64,000 bases of DNA from Variovorax paradoxus EPS (GCF_000184745.1 NC_014931.1:682001-746000); one strand, 5' to 3'; positions 17,344 to 27,700 are shown, counted from the first letter of the stretch. Notes: generated by a model from the letters alone, not told the origin. Numbers and translations: made by a program.

Positions 17344-18036
17344 TTGAACTCCACCAGCCTCGACCTCATTTATTTCGATGCCGCCATCGTCGACCTCGAC
17401 GGCACCATGGTCGACACGCTCGGCGATTTCGCCGAGTCCCTGAACCGCATGCTGCGCGACCTCGACCTGCCGCCGGTGGCGCCCGCCGCCATCGAACGGA
17501 TGGTGGGCAAGGGCTCCGAGCACCTGATTCACTCGGCGCTCGTGCATGTCATGACGCCCGCCGGCGCGGTCGATGTCCAGGCCAGGGCACAGGCGCTCTT
17601 CGAGCGCGCCTGGGACCGTTACCAGCACCACTACCTGGCGATCAACGGCCAACACTCGGCGTTGTACCCGGGGGTGATCGAGGGGCTGAATGCGTTGCGC
17701 GCGCGGGGCTTGCGGCTGGCCTGCCTCACCAACAAGCCGACCTCGTTCGCCAGACCGCTGCTGGCCGCGAAAGGTCTGGATGGTTTCTTCGAGCTGGTGT
17801 TCGGTGGCGATGCCTTCGAGCGCAAGAAGCCCGATCCGCTGCCGCTCCTGAAGACCTGCGAGGCGCTGTGCACGGTGCCGGCGCGCACGTTGATGGTCGG
17901 CGACTCGAGCAACGATGCGCGCGCCGCAAGGGCCGCCGGTTGCCCGGTCGTGCTCGTGACCTACGGCTACAACCACGGCGAGCCGGTGCGCGGCGTGGAT
18001 GCGGACGGCTTCGTGGATTCGTTGGCCGATCTCTAG
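17344..18036 (+). CDS. gph: Phosphoglycolate phosphatase (HAD family)
   Basis: About 230 residues, the usual size for Gph, which hydrolyses 2-phosphoglycolate formed by RuBisCO side reactions or DNA repair. The HAD nucleophile and acid/base pair are Asp17 and Asp19 in VDLDGTMVDT. Motif II lies in LACLTNKP, motif III Lys in FERKKPDP, and motif IV in MVGDSSNDARAA. A cap domain occupies about residues 30-95. No ATG lies near the conserved N-terminus; the TTG at 17344 puts the first strand at the right distance, but no strong Shine-Dalgarno is visible, so the start is uncertain. In many betaproteobacteria gph lies immediately upstream of trpE, as it nearly does here. Confidence 0.88.
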   Translation: MNSTSLDLIYFDAAIVDLDGTMVDTLGDFAESLNRMLRDLDLPPVAPAAIERMVGKGSEHLIHSALVHVMTPAGAVDVQARAQALFERAWDRYQHHYLAINGQHSALYPGVIEGLNALRARGLRLACLTNKPTSFARPLLAAKGLDGFFELVFGGDAFERKKPDPLPLLKTCEALCTVPARTLMVGDSSNDARAARAAGCPVVLVTYGYNHGEPVRGVDADGFVDSLADL

Positions 18037-18046
18037 CCTCCAGTGG

Positions 18047-18649
18047 CTAGGAGGACTTGCCGAGCAGCGCGTCCTTGAGCTTCCAGTCGGCGGGGCTCGG
18101 GCCGAGCCAGATGCGCAGCAGCGCATTGAAGAAGGCCGGCTCCTTCACTGGATCGGGCTGCGGCACGCCGCGCACGGTGATCACCGTGCCGGTGCCGGGC
18201 AGCCAGTCGATGGTGAAGGTGTCGCCGGTCTTCAACTGCTTCTGGTCCGCGAACATCTGGCCCATGCGCAGCAGGCCCGGAATGAGGTTGACCATTTCGC
18301 TCTTCGGCGAGTTCTCTTCCACACCCTTGGTGAAGAGCTTGCCCAGTTCGTTGGCGTCGATGTCGCGCAGCATCGTGATCGCCACGCGCTTGGGGCCGGG
18401 GGCGGCCAGCGCCTCTTCGGGAGTGGACACCTTCTTGCCGACGTACAGGCCTGCCGTGTAGACCTTGAAGATCGCCTTGAAGCGAACGCCCGCGCCGTTG
18501 AGCTGCAGCGGGGTGCCGCGCAGGTCGAGGTGGTCTTCCAGCTTGACGCCGGCGACATCCACTTGCGCGGCCGAGGCGCCGAGCGCCGACGCCAGGCAGG
18601 CCAGCAGGGCGAGACGCGAGAACACCTTGGGGATCGAGAATGCGGGCAA
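18047..18649 (-). CDS. Secreted chalcone isomerase-like protein
   Basis: A 200-residue protein of the bacterial chalcone-isomerase-like family (CHI fold, usually non-catalytic). It has a signal peptide of about 28 residues (FSRLALLACLASALGASAAQ). The fold runs through KLEDHLDLRGTPLQLNGAG, FKVYTAGLYVGKK and KRVAITMLRDIDANEL. The start is taken as TTG at 18649 because a perfect AAGGAGG lies 6 bases upstream of it; a TTG further upstream has no such site. It is convergent with gph, ten bases apart, and divergent from the trp leader. Its function is unknown in bacteria; a periplasmic ligand-binding role is often suggested. Confidence 0.85.
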   Translation of the reverse strand: MPAFSIPKVFSRLALLACLASALGASAAQVDVAGVKLEDHLDLRGTPLQLNGAGVRFKAIFKVYTAGLYVGKKVSTPEEALAAPGPKRVAITMLRDIDANELGKLFTKGVEENSPKSEMVNLIPGLLRMGQMFADQKQLKTGDTFTIDWLPGTGTVITVRGVPQPDPVKEPAFFNALLRIWLGPSPADWKLKDALLGKSS

Positions 18650-18780
18650 GTGAAGCCTCCTTGAATTTGCGAACGGTCGTGCGAATGTATCTTTTCGTGT
18701 TACCGCCAAGGCTTCGGGGGAACCCTGAAACCGGCTTTATTGCTCAATCGGCCGTTTTCGTGGGCTAAACTCCCGCTTCC

Positions 18781-18864
18781 ATGTTCGTTCATCACATCAA
18801 TCAAACAGGTGAAGGCAGCCGGGGAGCCTGGCCCTGGCGTAGCCATACTTCGCTGACTGTTTGA
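18781..18864 (+). CDS. Putative trp operon leader peptide (TrpL-like, Trp-Pro-Trp)
   Basis: A 27-residue ORF opening at ATG 18781 and closing at TGA 18862-18864, about 118 bases before trpE. It contains two Trp codons separated by one Pro codon (18829-18837) and encodes G-A-W-P-W-R. Two tryptophans in such a short peptide directly upstream of trpE are what ribosome-mediated attenuation predicts. An inverted repeat flanks the Trp codons. No strong Shine-Dalgarno precedes the ATG, which lowers confidence. Confidence 0.65.
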   Translation: MFVHHINQTGEGSRGAWPWRSHTSLTV

Positions 18865-18884
18865 TTGCACGGCGCACGCCGTGC
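18798..18884 (+). promoter_or_regulatory. Candidate trp attenuator structure
   Basis: A perfect 11-bp inverted repeat, CAATCAAACAG at 18798-18808 and CTGTTTGATTG at 18857-18867, encloses the Trp codons; its right arm covers the leader stop codon. Immediately after, GCACGGC (18867-18873) and GCCGTGC (18878-18884) form a 7-bp hairpin with a GCAC loop. The hairpin has no U-tract, so a classical intrinsic terminator is not evident. Control might be Rho-dependent or at trpE translation. A ribosome stopped at the leader end would mask the right arm, whereas one stalled at the Trp codons would not. Confidence 0.55.
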
Positions 18885-18982
18885 GCCCGCGGCGCCGGAT
18901 CGATCCCTTCGACTCCGGGCCACCAGTGAATGACCTTGCCACCGACCGAAGAAGCGTCGGCCGGCAATTGGAGAACGAATCC

Positions 18983-20485
18983 GTGATCACCGAACTTGAA
19001 TTCAAGAGCCTCAGCGCCCAGGGCTACAACCGCATCCCGCTGATGGCCGAGGCCTTTGCCGACCTCGAAACGCCCCTTTCCCTCTACCTCAAGCTCGCCC
19101 ATTCGCAGGGCGGCGGCAAGCACAGCTTCCTGCTCGAATCGGTCGTGGGCGGCGAGCGCTTCGGGCGCTACAGCTTCATCGGCCTGCCCGCACGCACCTT
19201 GCTGCGCGCAAGTGGTTTCGGCGCCGATGCCGTGACCGAAGTGGTGACCGACGGGCAGGTCGTCGAGACCGCCGCCGGCAATCCACTCGACTTCATCGCC
19301 GACTACCAGAAGCGCTTCAAGGTGGCGCTGCGGCCGGGCCTGCCGCGCTTCTGCGGCGGCCTCGCCGGCTACTTCGGCTACGACACGGTGCGCCACATTG
19401 AGCGCAAGCTCGAAAAAAGCTGTCCGCCCGACACGCTCGGCTGTCCCGACATCCTGCTCTTGCAGTGCGAGGAGCTCGCGGTCATCGACAACCTCTCGGG
19501 CAAGCTCTACCTCATCGTCTACGCCGACCCGAAGCAGCCCGAGGCTTACGCCAACGGCAAGCGGCGCCTGCGCGAGCTGAAGGAAAAGCTCAAGTACTCG
19601 GTGAGCGCGCCCATCGTGAAGCCCACGCAGGCGCATCCGCCCGAGCGCAGCTTTGCCAAGGCCGACTACCTTGCGGCCGTGGAGCGCGCCAAGGAAATGA
19701 TCGCCGCCGGCGACTTCATGCAGGTGCAGGTGGGCCAGCGCATCAGCAAGCGCTACACCGAGTCGCCGCTGTCGCTGTACCGCGCGCTGCGGTCGCTGAA
19801 CCCGTCGCCCTACATGTACTACTACCACCTGGGCGACTTCCATGTGGTGGGCGCATCGCCCGAGATCCTGGTGCGCCAGGAAAACACGGACGATGGCGAG
19901 CAGAAGATCACCATCCGCCCGCTGGCCGGCACGCGCCCGCGCGGTGCTTCGCTCGAGCTGGACAAGGCGGCCGAGGAAGAACTGATCAACGACCCGAAGG
20001 AGCGCGCCGAGCACGTGATGCTGATCGACCTCGCGCGCAACGACATCGGCCGCATCGCCAAGACCGGCACCGTGAAGGTGACCGAGGCCTTCGCGGTGGA
20101 GCGCTACAGCCACGTGATGCACATCGTGAGCAACGTCGAAGGCACGCTGAAGGACGGCATGACCGCCATCGACGTGCTCAAGGCCACGTTCCCGGCCGGC
20201 ACGCTGACCGGCGCGCCCAAGGTGCATGCGATGGAACTCATCGACCAGCTCGAGCCCACCAAGCGCGGCCTCTACGGCGGCGCCTGCGGCTACATCAGCT
20301 ATGCGGGCGACATGGACGTGGCGATCGCGATCCGCACCGGCATCGTGAAGGACCAGATGCTGCACGTGCAGGCCGCGGCCGGCGTGGTCGCCGACTCGGT
20401 GCCCGAGCTGGAATGGAAAGAAACAGAGGCCAAGGCGCGCGCACTCCTGCGTGCCGCCGAACTGGTCGAGGAAGGTTTGGAATGA
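18983..20485 (+). CDS. trpE: Anthranilate synthase component I
   Basis: A 500-residue chorismate-binding enzyme that makes anthranilate with the TrpG glutaminase, the first step of tryptophan synthesis. The feedback site LLES at 50-53, paired with RYS at 62-64, is present, so inhibition by tryptophan is expected. The catalytic region includes the SPEILVR and IRPLAGTRPRG segments and ends with the GACGYISYAGDMD motif. The GTG at 18983 is chosen because it starts the conserved N-terminus and has GGAG 9 bases upstream. It is the first structural gene of the cluster, behind the leader ORF. Confidence 0.96.
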   Translation: MITELEFKSLSAQGYNRIPLMAEAFADLETPLSLYLKLAHSQGGGKHSFLLESVVGGERFGRYSFIGLPARTLLRASGFGADAVTEVVTDGQVVETAAGNPLDFIADYQKRFKVALRPGLPRFCGGLAGYFGYDTVRHIERKLEKSCPPDTLGCPDILLLQCEELAVIDNLSGKLYLIVYADPKQPEAYANGKRRLRELKEKLKYSVSAPIVKPTQAHPPERSFAKADYLAAVERAKEMIAAGDFMQVQVGQRISKRYTESPLSLYRALRSLNPSPYMYYYHLGDFHVVGASPEILVRQENTDDGEQKITIRPLAGTRPRGASLELDKAAEEELINDPKERAEHVMLIDLARNDIGRIAKTGTVKVTEAFAVERYSHVMHIVSNVEGTLKDGMTAIDVLKATFPAGTLTGAPKVHAMELIDQLEPTKRGLYGGACGYISYAGDMDVAIAIRTGIVKDQMLHVQAAAGVVADSVPELEWKETEAKARALLRAAELVEEGLE

Positions 20486-20546
20486 GCGCAGCGCCGGGCC
20501 GCCCCAAGCAAGCTCGCACCGCAGTGCGCAGCACGGAGGTAATACG

Positions 20547-20939
20547 ATGAATTCCGCACCCGATATTCAGAACGATTTTTCGCACGAGATCATCGGCGCG
20601 GCTGTCGAAGTACAGCGCGTGCTTGGCACGGGGCTCGACGAAAGCGCCTACGCCGCGGCGCTGGCCATCGAACTGGCCGAGCGCGAGATCGGCTTCACGC
20701 GCGACGTGGCGCTGTCGGCCACCTACAAGGGCCGCTCGCTCGGCGAGGTGTACCGCGCGGGGTTCGTGATCGAGCAATCGGTCATCGTCGAGCTCAAGGC
20801 GGTCGATGTGCTGACCGACCTGCACCGCGCCCAAGTGCTCGCGGCGCTGCGTCTCTCTGGCCTCAAGCTGGGCCTTCTCATCAACTTCAACGTGTTCCCC
20901 GTCGTCAAGGGCGTGCACCGGATTGTGAGCAAGCCATGA
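20547..20939 (+). CDS. GxxExxY-family protein
   Basis: A 130-residue protein of the GxxExxY family. The name-giving motif appears as G29-L-D-E32-S-A-Y35 in GTGLDESAY, followed by the usual basic/hydrophobic core and the C-terminal GLLINFNV segment. The fold is related to PD-(D/E)XK nucleases: [13 protein letters not shown] carries an E-x-K after an upstream acidic residue. Its function is unknown. A strong GGAGGT Shine-Dalgarno lies 6 bases before the ATG. It is inserted between trpE and trpG and shares ATGA with trpG, so it is part of the operon. This placement is odd for a family usually found singly. Confidence 0.85.
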   Translation: MNSAPDIQNDFSHEIIGAAVEVQRVLGTGLDESAYAAALAIELAEREIGFTRDVALSATYKGRSLGEVYRAGFVIEQSVIVELKAVDVLTDLHRAQVLAALRLSGLKLGLLINFNVFPVVKGVHRIVSKP

Positions 20940-21520
20940 AACTGCTGATGATCGACAACTACGACAGCTTCACCTACAACATCGTCCAGTACTTCGGCGA
21001 GCTGGGTGCGGATGTGCAGGTGCATCGCAACGACGAGATCACCGTCGCGCAGATCGGCGAGCTGATCGCCTCCGGCGTGACGCGGCTCGTGGTGTCGCCG
21101 GGGCCGTGTTCGCCGGCCGAGGCCGGCGTGTCGGTGGCGGCCATCGAGGCCTTCGCGGGCAAGCTGCCCATCCTGGGCGTGTGCCTCGGCCACCAGGCCA
21201 TCGGCGCGGCGTTCGGCGGAAAGATCGTTCGGGCGCAGCAACTGATGCATGGCAAGACCAGCGAGATCACGACCACGCAAGAGGGCGTGTTCGCCGGGCT
21301 GCCCGAGAAGTTCATCGTCAATCGCTACCACTCGCTCTCGATCGAGCGCGAGAGCTGCCCGAAGGAATTGGCTGTCACCGCGTGGACCGAGGATGGCGAG
21401 ATCATGGGGGTGCGGCACACCGGATTCGCGCACGGCGTGCGCATCGAAGGTGTGCAGTTCCACCCCGAATCGATCCTCACCGAGCACGGTCACGCCATGC
21501 TCAAGAACTTCCTGGACTGA
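20936..21520 (+). CDS. trpG: Anthranilate synthase component II (glutamine amidotransferase)
   Basis: A 194-residue class I glutaminase that delivers ammonia to TrpE; in many bacteria the same subunit also serves PabB in folate synthesis. The catalytic triad is visible as Cys83 in GVCLGHQ, His176 and Glu178 in QFHPES. The oxyanion strand PGPCSP at 56-61 and the N-terminal [10 protein letters not shown] are canonical. Its start overlaps the stop of the GxxExxY gene by 4 bp and it is followed 6 bases later by the threonine aldolase, indicating a tightly packed operon. Confidence 0.96.
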   Translation: MKLLMIDNYDSFTYNIVQYFGELGADVQVHRNDEITVAQIGELIASGVTRLVVSPGPCSPAEAGVSVAAIEAFAGKLPILGVCLGHQAIGAAFGGKIVRAQQLMHGKTSEITTTQEGVFAGLPEKFIVNRYHSLSIERESCPKELAVTAWTEDGEIMGVRHTGFAHGVRIEGVQFHPESILTEHGHAMLKNFLD

Positions 21521-21526
21521 CCCACC

Positions 21527-22585
21527 ATGACCGAACGCACTTCCGTCGTCGACCTGCGCAGCGACACCGTCACCCAACCCACGCCCGCGATGCGTGAAGC
21601 CATGATGGCCGCGCCGCTCGGCGACGACGTCTTCGGCACCGATCCGACCGTCAACGCGCTGCAGGAAAAGATCGCCGCGCTGCTGGGTTTCGAGGCGGCG
21701 CTGTTCGTGCCGACCGGCACGCAGAGCAACCTCTGCGCGATCCTGTCGCACTGCGGTCGCGGCGACGAATACATCGTCGGCCAGCAGGCGCACTGCTACC
21801 GCTGGGAAGGCGGCGGCGCCGCGGTGTTCGGCAGCGTGCAGCCGCAGCCGCTGGACCACGCACCCGACGGCACGCTGCCGCTCGCGCAGATCGAGGCGGC
21901 GATCAAGCCCGACGACGCGCATTTCGCGCGCACGAAGCTGCTGGCACTGGAAAACACGCTGGGTGGCAAGCTGCTGCCGTTCGAGTATGTGCAGGCCGCA
22001 ACGGATCTCGCCAAGAGCAAGGGCCTGCAGCGGCATCTGGACGGGGCGCGCCTCTTCAATGCCGCAACGGCGCAGGCTGCGCTGAATAAGCGCAGCGATA
22101 TCCGCGCCGAAGCCCGGCGCATCGCGCAGTGCTTCGACAGCGTGTCGGTGTGCTTCAGCAAGGGCTTGGGCGCGCCCATCGGCTCGGCGCTGGTCGGTTC
22201 GCGTGAGTTCATCGCGCGGGCGCACCGCATCCGCAAGATGGCGGGCGGCGGCATGCGGCAGGCGGGGCTGCTGGCTGCGGCTGCGTCGCATGCACTCGAT
22301 CACCATGTCGATCGCCTGGCTGACGACCACGCGCTGGCCCAGCGCCTCGCGCAGGGGCTCGAAGGCATCGAAGGCCTGACCGTCGAAGCGCCGCACACGA
22401 ACATCGTTTTCGTCGATCTCACGGGTGCGGCGCAGGCGCGTTCGTCGGAACTGCTCGCGAGCCTCAACAGCCAGGGCATCCTCGCGACGGGCCTCTACCG
22501 CCTGCGCTTCGTGACGCACCTGGATGTCGACGCGGCCGGTGTGGACCGGGCCGTCGCTGCGATCCGCGACTTCTTCAAGTCCTGA
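21527..22585 (+). CDS. ltaE: Low-specificity L-threonine aldolase
   Basis: A 352-residue fold-type I PLP enzyme that cleaves threonine/allo-threonine to glycine and acetaldehyde. The N-terminus [11 protein letters not shown] is the family hallmark, His89 stacks on the cofactor, [11 protein letters not shown] supplies the aspartate and arginine, and Lys212 in [11 protein letters not shown] is the Schiff-base lysine. It is co-directional in the trp cluster only 6 bases after trpG. Amino acid catabolism inside a tryptophan operon is unusual, although PLP enzymes of this family can accept several beta-hydroxy amino acids including beta-hydroxy-tryptophan analogues. No direct link to tryptophan can be shown here. 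Confidence 0.92.
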   Translation: MTERTSVVDLRSDTVTQPTPAMREAMMAAPLGDDVFGTDPTVNALQEKIAALLGFEAALFVPTGTQSNLCAILSHCGRGDEYIVGQQAHCYRWEGGGAAVFGSVQPQPLDHAPDGTLPLAQIEAAIKPDDAHFARTKLLALENTLGGKLLPFEYVQAATDLAKSKGLQRHLDGARLFNAATAQAALNKRSDIRAEARRIAQCFDSVSVCFSKGLGAPIGSALVGSREFIARAHRIRKMAGGGMRQAGLLAAAASHALDHHVDRLADDHALAQRLAQGLEGIEGLTVEAPHTNIVFVDLTGAAQARSSELLASLNSQGILATGLYRLRFVTHLDVDAAGVDRAVAAIRDFFKS

Positions 22586-22601
22586 GCCCGGCGAGGACGC
22601 G

Positions 22602-23261
22602 ATGCCTGATCTTCCCCATCTGCTCGCCTTCATCGCCGCCGGCTGGCTGCTGAATCTCACGCCCGGGCCCGACGTGCTCTACGTCGTGACGAACTCGCTG
22701 CGCTCCGGCGTGCGCGCAGGCATCGTCGCCGGGCTCGGCATCACCGCCGGCTGCTTCGTCCACATCTTCGCGGCGGCGGTCGGCGTCGGCACGCTGATGG
22801 CGACATCGGCAGCGGCCTTCACCGTGCTCAAGTACATCGGCGCGGCCTACCTGCTGTACCTGGGCGTGCGCATGGTGCTGTCGCGACCAGCGCCGCCTGC
22901 AGATCTCGGCAGGGCGGCCGCAGCAGACGGGGAACGCGGCCTCAAGGCGATCTTCCTCGGCGGTTTCTGGACGAACGTGCTCAACCCCAAGGTGGCGTTG
23001 TTCTTCCTGGCCTTCGTGCCGCAGTTCATTGCGCCCGGCGCCGATGACAAGGCGCTGTACTTCGTGCTGCTGGGCGTGCTGTTCAACCTCAACGCCATCC
23101 CGGTCAACGTGGGATGGGCCGTGGCGGCGGGCTGGATGGCGCGCCGCGGCGCCGTGCAGAAGGGCATGCACTGGCTCGACCGTGCGGCCGGCGTTCTCTT
23201 CATCGGCTTCGGCCTCAAGCTCGCGTTCACCGACGCACCGGCCGGTCGCGTCGGCCACTGA
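22602..23261 (+). CDS. LysE/RhtB-family amino acid exporter
   Basis: A 219-residue inner-membrane exporter with about six hydrophobic segments. The N-terminal signature LNLTPGPDVLYV is that of the LysE/RhtB family, followed by the G-rich AGIVAGLGITAG segment. The central FLGGFWTNVLNPKVALFFLAFVPQF is also typical. It lies between the threonine aldolase and trpD. It could export threonine, homoserine or an aromatic amino acid; position in the trp cluster is suggestive, but the substrate cannot be read from sequence. Confidence 0.92.
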   Translation: MPDLPHLLAFIAAGWLLNLTPGPDVLYVVTNSLRSGVRAGIVAGLGITAGCFVHIFAAAVGVGTLMATSAAAFTVLKYIGAAYLLYLGVRMVLSRPAPPADLGRAAAADGERGLKAIFLGGFWTNVLNPKVALFFLAFVPQFIAPGADDKALYFVLLGVLFNLNAIPVNVGWAVAAGWMARRGAVQKGMHWLDRAAGVLFIGFGLKLAFTDAPAGRVGH

Positions 23262-23288
23262 CCACAGACAGACACCAGGAGACTTCCC

Positions 23289-24311
23289 ATGATCACCCCC
23301 CAGGAAGCGCTGCAGCGCACCATCGAGCACCGCGAGGTCTTCCACGACGAGATGCTGCACATCGTGCGGCTCATCATGAGCGGCGAGTGCTCGCCCGTGA
23401 TGATGGCCGCGCTGATCACGGGCCTGCGCGTGAAGAAGGAAACCATCGGCGAGATCACCGCCGCCGCGCAGGTGATGCGCGAGGTCTCGACCAAGGTGCC
23501 CGTGACCGACACCACGAATCTCGTGGACATCGTGGGCACCGGCGGCGACGGCTCGCACACCTTCAACATCTCGACCTGTTCGATGTTCGTTGCGGCCGCG
23601 GGCGGCGCGAAGGTGAGCAAGCACGGCGGGCGCAGCGTGTCGAGCAAGTCGGGCAGTGCCGATGTGCTGGAGTCGCTGGGCATCAACATCAACCTGAAGC
23701 CCGAGCAGATCGCGCGCTCCATCGAGCAGTGCGGCATCGGCTTCATGTTCGCGCCCAACCACCATCCGGCGATGAAGAACGTCGCCCCGGTGCGCAAGGA
23801 GTTGGGCATCAAGACCATCTTCAACATCCTCGGCCCGCTGACCAACCCCGCGGGCGCGCCGAACATCCTGATGGGCGTGTTCCACGCCGACCTCGTGGGC
23901 ATCCAGGTGCGCGCGCTGCAGCGCCTGGGCACCGAGCATGCATTGGTGGTCTACGGCCGTGACGGCATGGACGAGATCTCGCTGGGCGCCGCCACGCTGG
24001 TGGGTGAGCTCAAGAACGGCGAAATCCGCGAGTACGAACTGCACCCCGAGGACTTCGGCTTCGCGATGTCGAGCAATCGCGCGCTGCGTGTGGAAACGCC
24101 CGAGCAGTCGAAGGCGATGCTGCTGGGGGTGCTCGACAATCAGGCCGGTCCGGCGCTCGACATCGTGCTGCTGAACGCCGGCGCGGCGCTGTATGCGGCC
24201 AACGTGGTCGACTCGGTGGCCGCGGGCGTCGAACGCTCGCGCGACGTCATCGTGTCGGGCGCGGCGAAAGCCAAGCTCGCCGAGTTGGTCAAGGCCTCCG
24301 CGACCGTTTGA
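23289..24311 (+). CDS. trpD: Anthranilate phosphoribosyltransferase
   Basis: A 340-residue enzyme that joins anthranilate and PRPP. The glycine-rich PRPP-binding loop [15 protein letters not shown] near residues 79-94 and the second loop [18 protein letters not shown] are intact. [20 protein letters not shown] lines the anthranilate tunnel. It has its own Shine-Dalgarno (AGGAGA) and starts 27 bases after the exporter. trpC follows 29 bases downstream. Confidence 0.96.
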   Translation: MITPQEALQRTIEHREVFHDEMLHIVRLIMSGECSPVMMAALITGLRVKKETIGEITAAAQVMREVSTKVPVTDTTNLVDIVGTGGDGSHTFNISTCSMFVAAAGGAKVSKHGGRSVSSKSGSADVLESLGININLKPEQIARSIEQCGIGFMFAPNHHPAMKNVAPVRKELGIKTIFNILGPLTNPAGAPNILMGVFHADLVGIQVRALQRLGTEHALVVYGRDGMDEISLGAATLVGELKNGEIREYELHPEDFGFAMSSNRALRVETPEQSKAMLLGVLDNQAGPALDIVLLNAGAALYAANVVDSVAAGVERSRDVIVSGAAKAKLAELVKASATV

Positions 24312-24340
24312 GCCCCTAAAAAAAGAAAGCATCACAAGCC

Positions 24341-25141
24341 ATGTCCGACATCCTCGACAAGATCGTTGCCGTCAAGCGCCAGGAAGTGGCGGCGGCGCTG
24401 AAGCGCGCACCGCTCGAAGCCGTTCGCTTCGACGCCGAAAGCCGCGTGCTCACGCGCGATTTCGAAGCCGCCCTGCGCGCCAAGATCGCTGCGGGCCAGG
24501 CCGCCGTGATCGCCGAAGTCAAGAAAGCCAGCCCGAGCAAGGGCGTGCTGCGCGAAGACTTCATTCCAGCGGACATCGCGCAGAGCTACGCCGAGGGTGA
24601 TGGCAAGGTCAGCGCGGCATGCCTCTCGGTGCTGACGGACAAGCAGTTCTTCCAGGGCGGCGTGGACTATCTCAAGCAGGCCCGCGCCTCGTGCGACCTG
24701 CCGGTGCTGCGCAAGGACTTCATCATCGACGCGTACCAGGTGTACGAGTCGCGCGCGATGGGCGCCGATGCCATCCTGCTGATCGCCGCGTGCCTGGACG
24801 ATGCGCAGATGAAGGACTACGAAGCGATCGCGCGCGGGCTCGGCATGGCGGTGCTGGTGGAGGTGCACGATGCGGCCGAACTCGATCGCGCGCTGAAGCT
24901 CAAGACGCCGCTCATCGGGGTCAACAACCGCAATCTGCGCAACTTCGAGGTGTCGATCCAGGCCACGATCGATTTGTTGCCGCGGCTTCCGGCCGATCGG
25001 TTGCCGGTGACCGAATCGGGTATCGGCACGCGCGAAGACGTTGCCACGCTGCGTGCGGCGGGCGTCAACGCCTTCCTGGTCGGTGAAGCCTTCATGCGCG
25101 CCAAGGAACCCGGCGAGGCACTCGCTGCGTTGTTCGAATGA
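24341..25141 (+). CDS. trpC: Indole-3-glycerol phosphate synthase
   Basis: A 266-residue (beta/alpha)8 barrel closing the indole ring from CdRP. The N-terminal motif [12 protein letters not shown], the substrate segment [12 protein letters not shown], the strand LRKDFIID and the C-terminal phosphate-binding [10 protein letters not shown] are all conserved. It is monofunctional: no trpF half is fused. Its stop overlaps the start of ung by 4 bp (ATGA), the last coupling of the cluster. trpF, trpB and trpA are not in the window, as is usual for this lineage. Confidence 0.96.
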   Translation: MSDILDKIVAVKRQEVAAALKRAPLEAVRFDAESRVLTRDFEAALRAKIAAGQAAVIAEVKKASPSKGVLREDFIPADIAQSYAEGDGKVSAACLSVLTDKQFFQGGVDYLKQARASCDLPVLRKDFIIDAYQVYESRAMGADAILLIAACLDDAQMKDYEAIARGLGMAVLVEVHDAAELDRALKLKTPLIGVNNRNLRNFEVSIQATIDLLPRLPADRLPVTESGIGTREDVATLRAAGVNAFLVGEAFMRAKEPGEALAALFE

Positions 25142-25845
25142 ACCGGCCGGATCAGCTGTCGAGCAGCGATCCTGCCGACTGGCCTGTGGCGTCGGGCTGG
25201 CAGCCGCTGGTCGACGATTTTTTTGCGGGCGTCGTGGGACAGAAACTGCTCGGCTTCCTGCGCGAGCGCCTCGATGCGCACGCCGTGATCTTTCCGCCGC
25301 AACCGCTGCGGGCACTGGAATTGACGCCGCCTGAAGACGTGCGCGTCGTGATCCTGGGCCAGGACCCGTACCACGGTCGCGGACAGGCCGAAGGACTCGC
25401 GTTCTCGGTCGCGCCCGGCGTGGCGCTGCCGCCGTCGCTGCGCAACATCTTCAAGGAACTCCAGCGCGACCTTGGCACGGCGCCGCCGCAGTTTCCGAAT
25501 CCAGGTGGCAGCCTGGTGAAGTGGGCGACGCATGGCGTGCTGCTGCTCAACACCTGCCTCACGGTGGAAGAAGCCCAGCCGGCGAGCCATTCAGGGCGGG
25601 GTTGGGAAGTGCTGACCGATGCCGTCATCCGACATGTATCAGACGGCGCAAAACCTGTTGTTTTTATGCTGTGGGGTTCGCATGCGCAAAGTAAGCGTGC
25701 GTTGATCGATGTTGGGCGCCACAAGGTGCTGATGTCGAATCATCCGTCGCCACTTTCCGCGTTGCGTCCGCCGGTGCCGTTCATCGGATGCGGTCATTTC
25801 GGCGAAGCGCGAGCTTGGCGGGAAGCGCATCAGGAAGGCGGCTGA
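25138..25845 (+). CDS. ung: Uracil-DNA glycosylase, family 1
   Basis: A 235-residue repair enzyme that removes uracil from DNA. GQDPYHG carries the catalytic Asp, AFSV is the uracil-stacking segment, [10 protein letters not shown] supplies the specificity Asn, and SNHPSPLSA is the DNA-intercalation loop with the catalytic His. All family 1 motifs are intact. It overlaps trpC by 4 bp, so its expression may follow the tryptophan operon. A stretch of 107 bases separates it from the tRNA cluster. Confidence 0.96.
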   Translation: MNRPDQLSSSDPADWPVASGWQPLVDDFFAGVVGQKLLGFLRERLDAHAVIFPPQPLRALELTPPEDVRVVILGQDPYHGRGQAEGLAFSVAPGVALPPSLRNIFKELQRDLGTAPPQFPNPGGSLVKWATHGVLLLNTCLTVEEAQPASHSGRGWEVLTDAVIRHVSDGAKPVVFMLWGSHAQSKRALIDVGRHKVLMSNHPSPLSALRPPVPFIGCGHFGEARAWREAHQEGG

Positions 25846-25934
25846 ATTCGCGGATAATCCGCGCAGTTCATGCCTCGGGCAGTTCTCTCGCTTCTTCTTG
25901 GTGCCGGGAGTTCTGTGTAGTCACAAAACCGTGC

Positions 25935-25940
25935 TATATT
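25935..25940 (+). promoter_or_regulatory. Candidate -10 element of the tRNA-tuf transcription unit
   Basis: TATATT lies 13 bases before tRNA-Tyr in an otherwise GC-rich region. The -35 is poor, so this is a weak call based on position. Confidence 0.35.
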
Positions 25941-25952
25941 TCGAGGTTCGCC

Positions 25953-26038
25953 GGAGAGGTGGCCGAGTGGTTAATGGCAGCAGACTGTAAATCTGCCCTC
26001 TTACGAGTACGCTGGTTCGAATCCAGCCCTCTCCACCA
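25953..26038 (+). tRNA. tRNA-Tyr (anticodon GTA)
   Basis: An 86-base type II tRNA with a long variable arm and encoded CCA end. The acceptor GGAGAGG pairs with CCTCTCC, anticodon GTA is at 25987-25989 and the T-loop TTCGAAT is intact. First member of a Tyr-Gly-Thr array before tuf. Confidence 0.97.
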
Positions 26039-26103
26039 GCGATGAATTTGGTTTCTAAGAGCGATTGGATCTAGCGCTTTGGGTGCCTTGAAGTGCCCCC
26101 GAT

Positions 26104-26177
26104 GCGGGAGTAGTTCAATGGTAGAACCCCAGCCTTCCAAGCTGATGACGCGGGTTCGATTCCCGTCTCCCGCTCCA
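26104..26177 (+). tRNA. tRNA-Gly (anticodon TCC)
   Basis: A 74-base tRNA with acceptor GCGGGAG pairing to CTCCCGC and encoded CCA. Anticodon TCC is at 26136-26138 and the T-loop TTCGATT is intact. Confidence 0.97.
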
Positions 26178-26217
26178 GAGACCCGGTTCGACGCCGGAAG
26201 CGATTGGTTAGACAAAA

Positions 26218-26292
<75 letters not shown>

Positions 26293-26365
26293 GTTTCTGG
26301 GGGTTGCAACGGCAGATTTGCAACCCATCTGCATACGTTGAAATCGTTTTTTTCGGAGTCGAAAA

Positions 26366-27559
<1,194 letters not shown>

Positions 27560-27580
27560 GCCGAGCGAAAAGAGTACCGG

Positions 27581-27656
27581 AGGGGTATAGCTCAATTGGC
27601 AGAGCGTCGGTCTCCAAAACCGAAGGTTGTAGGTTCGATTCCTACTGCCCCTGCCA
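27581..27656 (+). tRNA. tRNA-Trp (anticodon CCA)
   Basis: A 76-base tRNA with acceptor AGGGGTA pairing to TGCCCCT (one G-T pair) and encoded CCA. Anticodon CCA is at 27614-27616. It is 21 bases after tuf and probably processed from the same transcript. Confidence 0.97.
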
Positions 27657-27675
27657 CCTAGGTGGCACTCCGAAA

Positions 27676-27700
27676 AAGCCCATCGTGACCCGATGGGCTT
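27676..27700. terminator. Perfect 10-bp hairpin between tRNA-Trp and secE
   Basis: AAGCCCATCG and CGATGGGCTT pair perfectly around a TGACC loop. On the plus strand no T-run follows. On the minus strand the hairpin is followed by TTTTT, so it reads as an intrinsic terminator for antisense transcription or as an RNA processing site. Confidence 0.5.

Noticed and set aside
18867..18900. Classical intrinsic terminator in the trp leader
   Set aside because: The hairpin after the leader peptide is clear, but no T-run follows, so I describe it as an attenuator candidate only.
18797..20365. 522-codon open frame antisense to trpE
   Set aside because: A shadow of trpE codon bias; no start signal, no family motif, and it would cover the trp leader.
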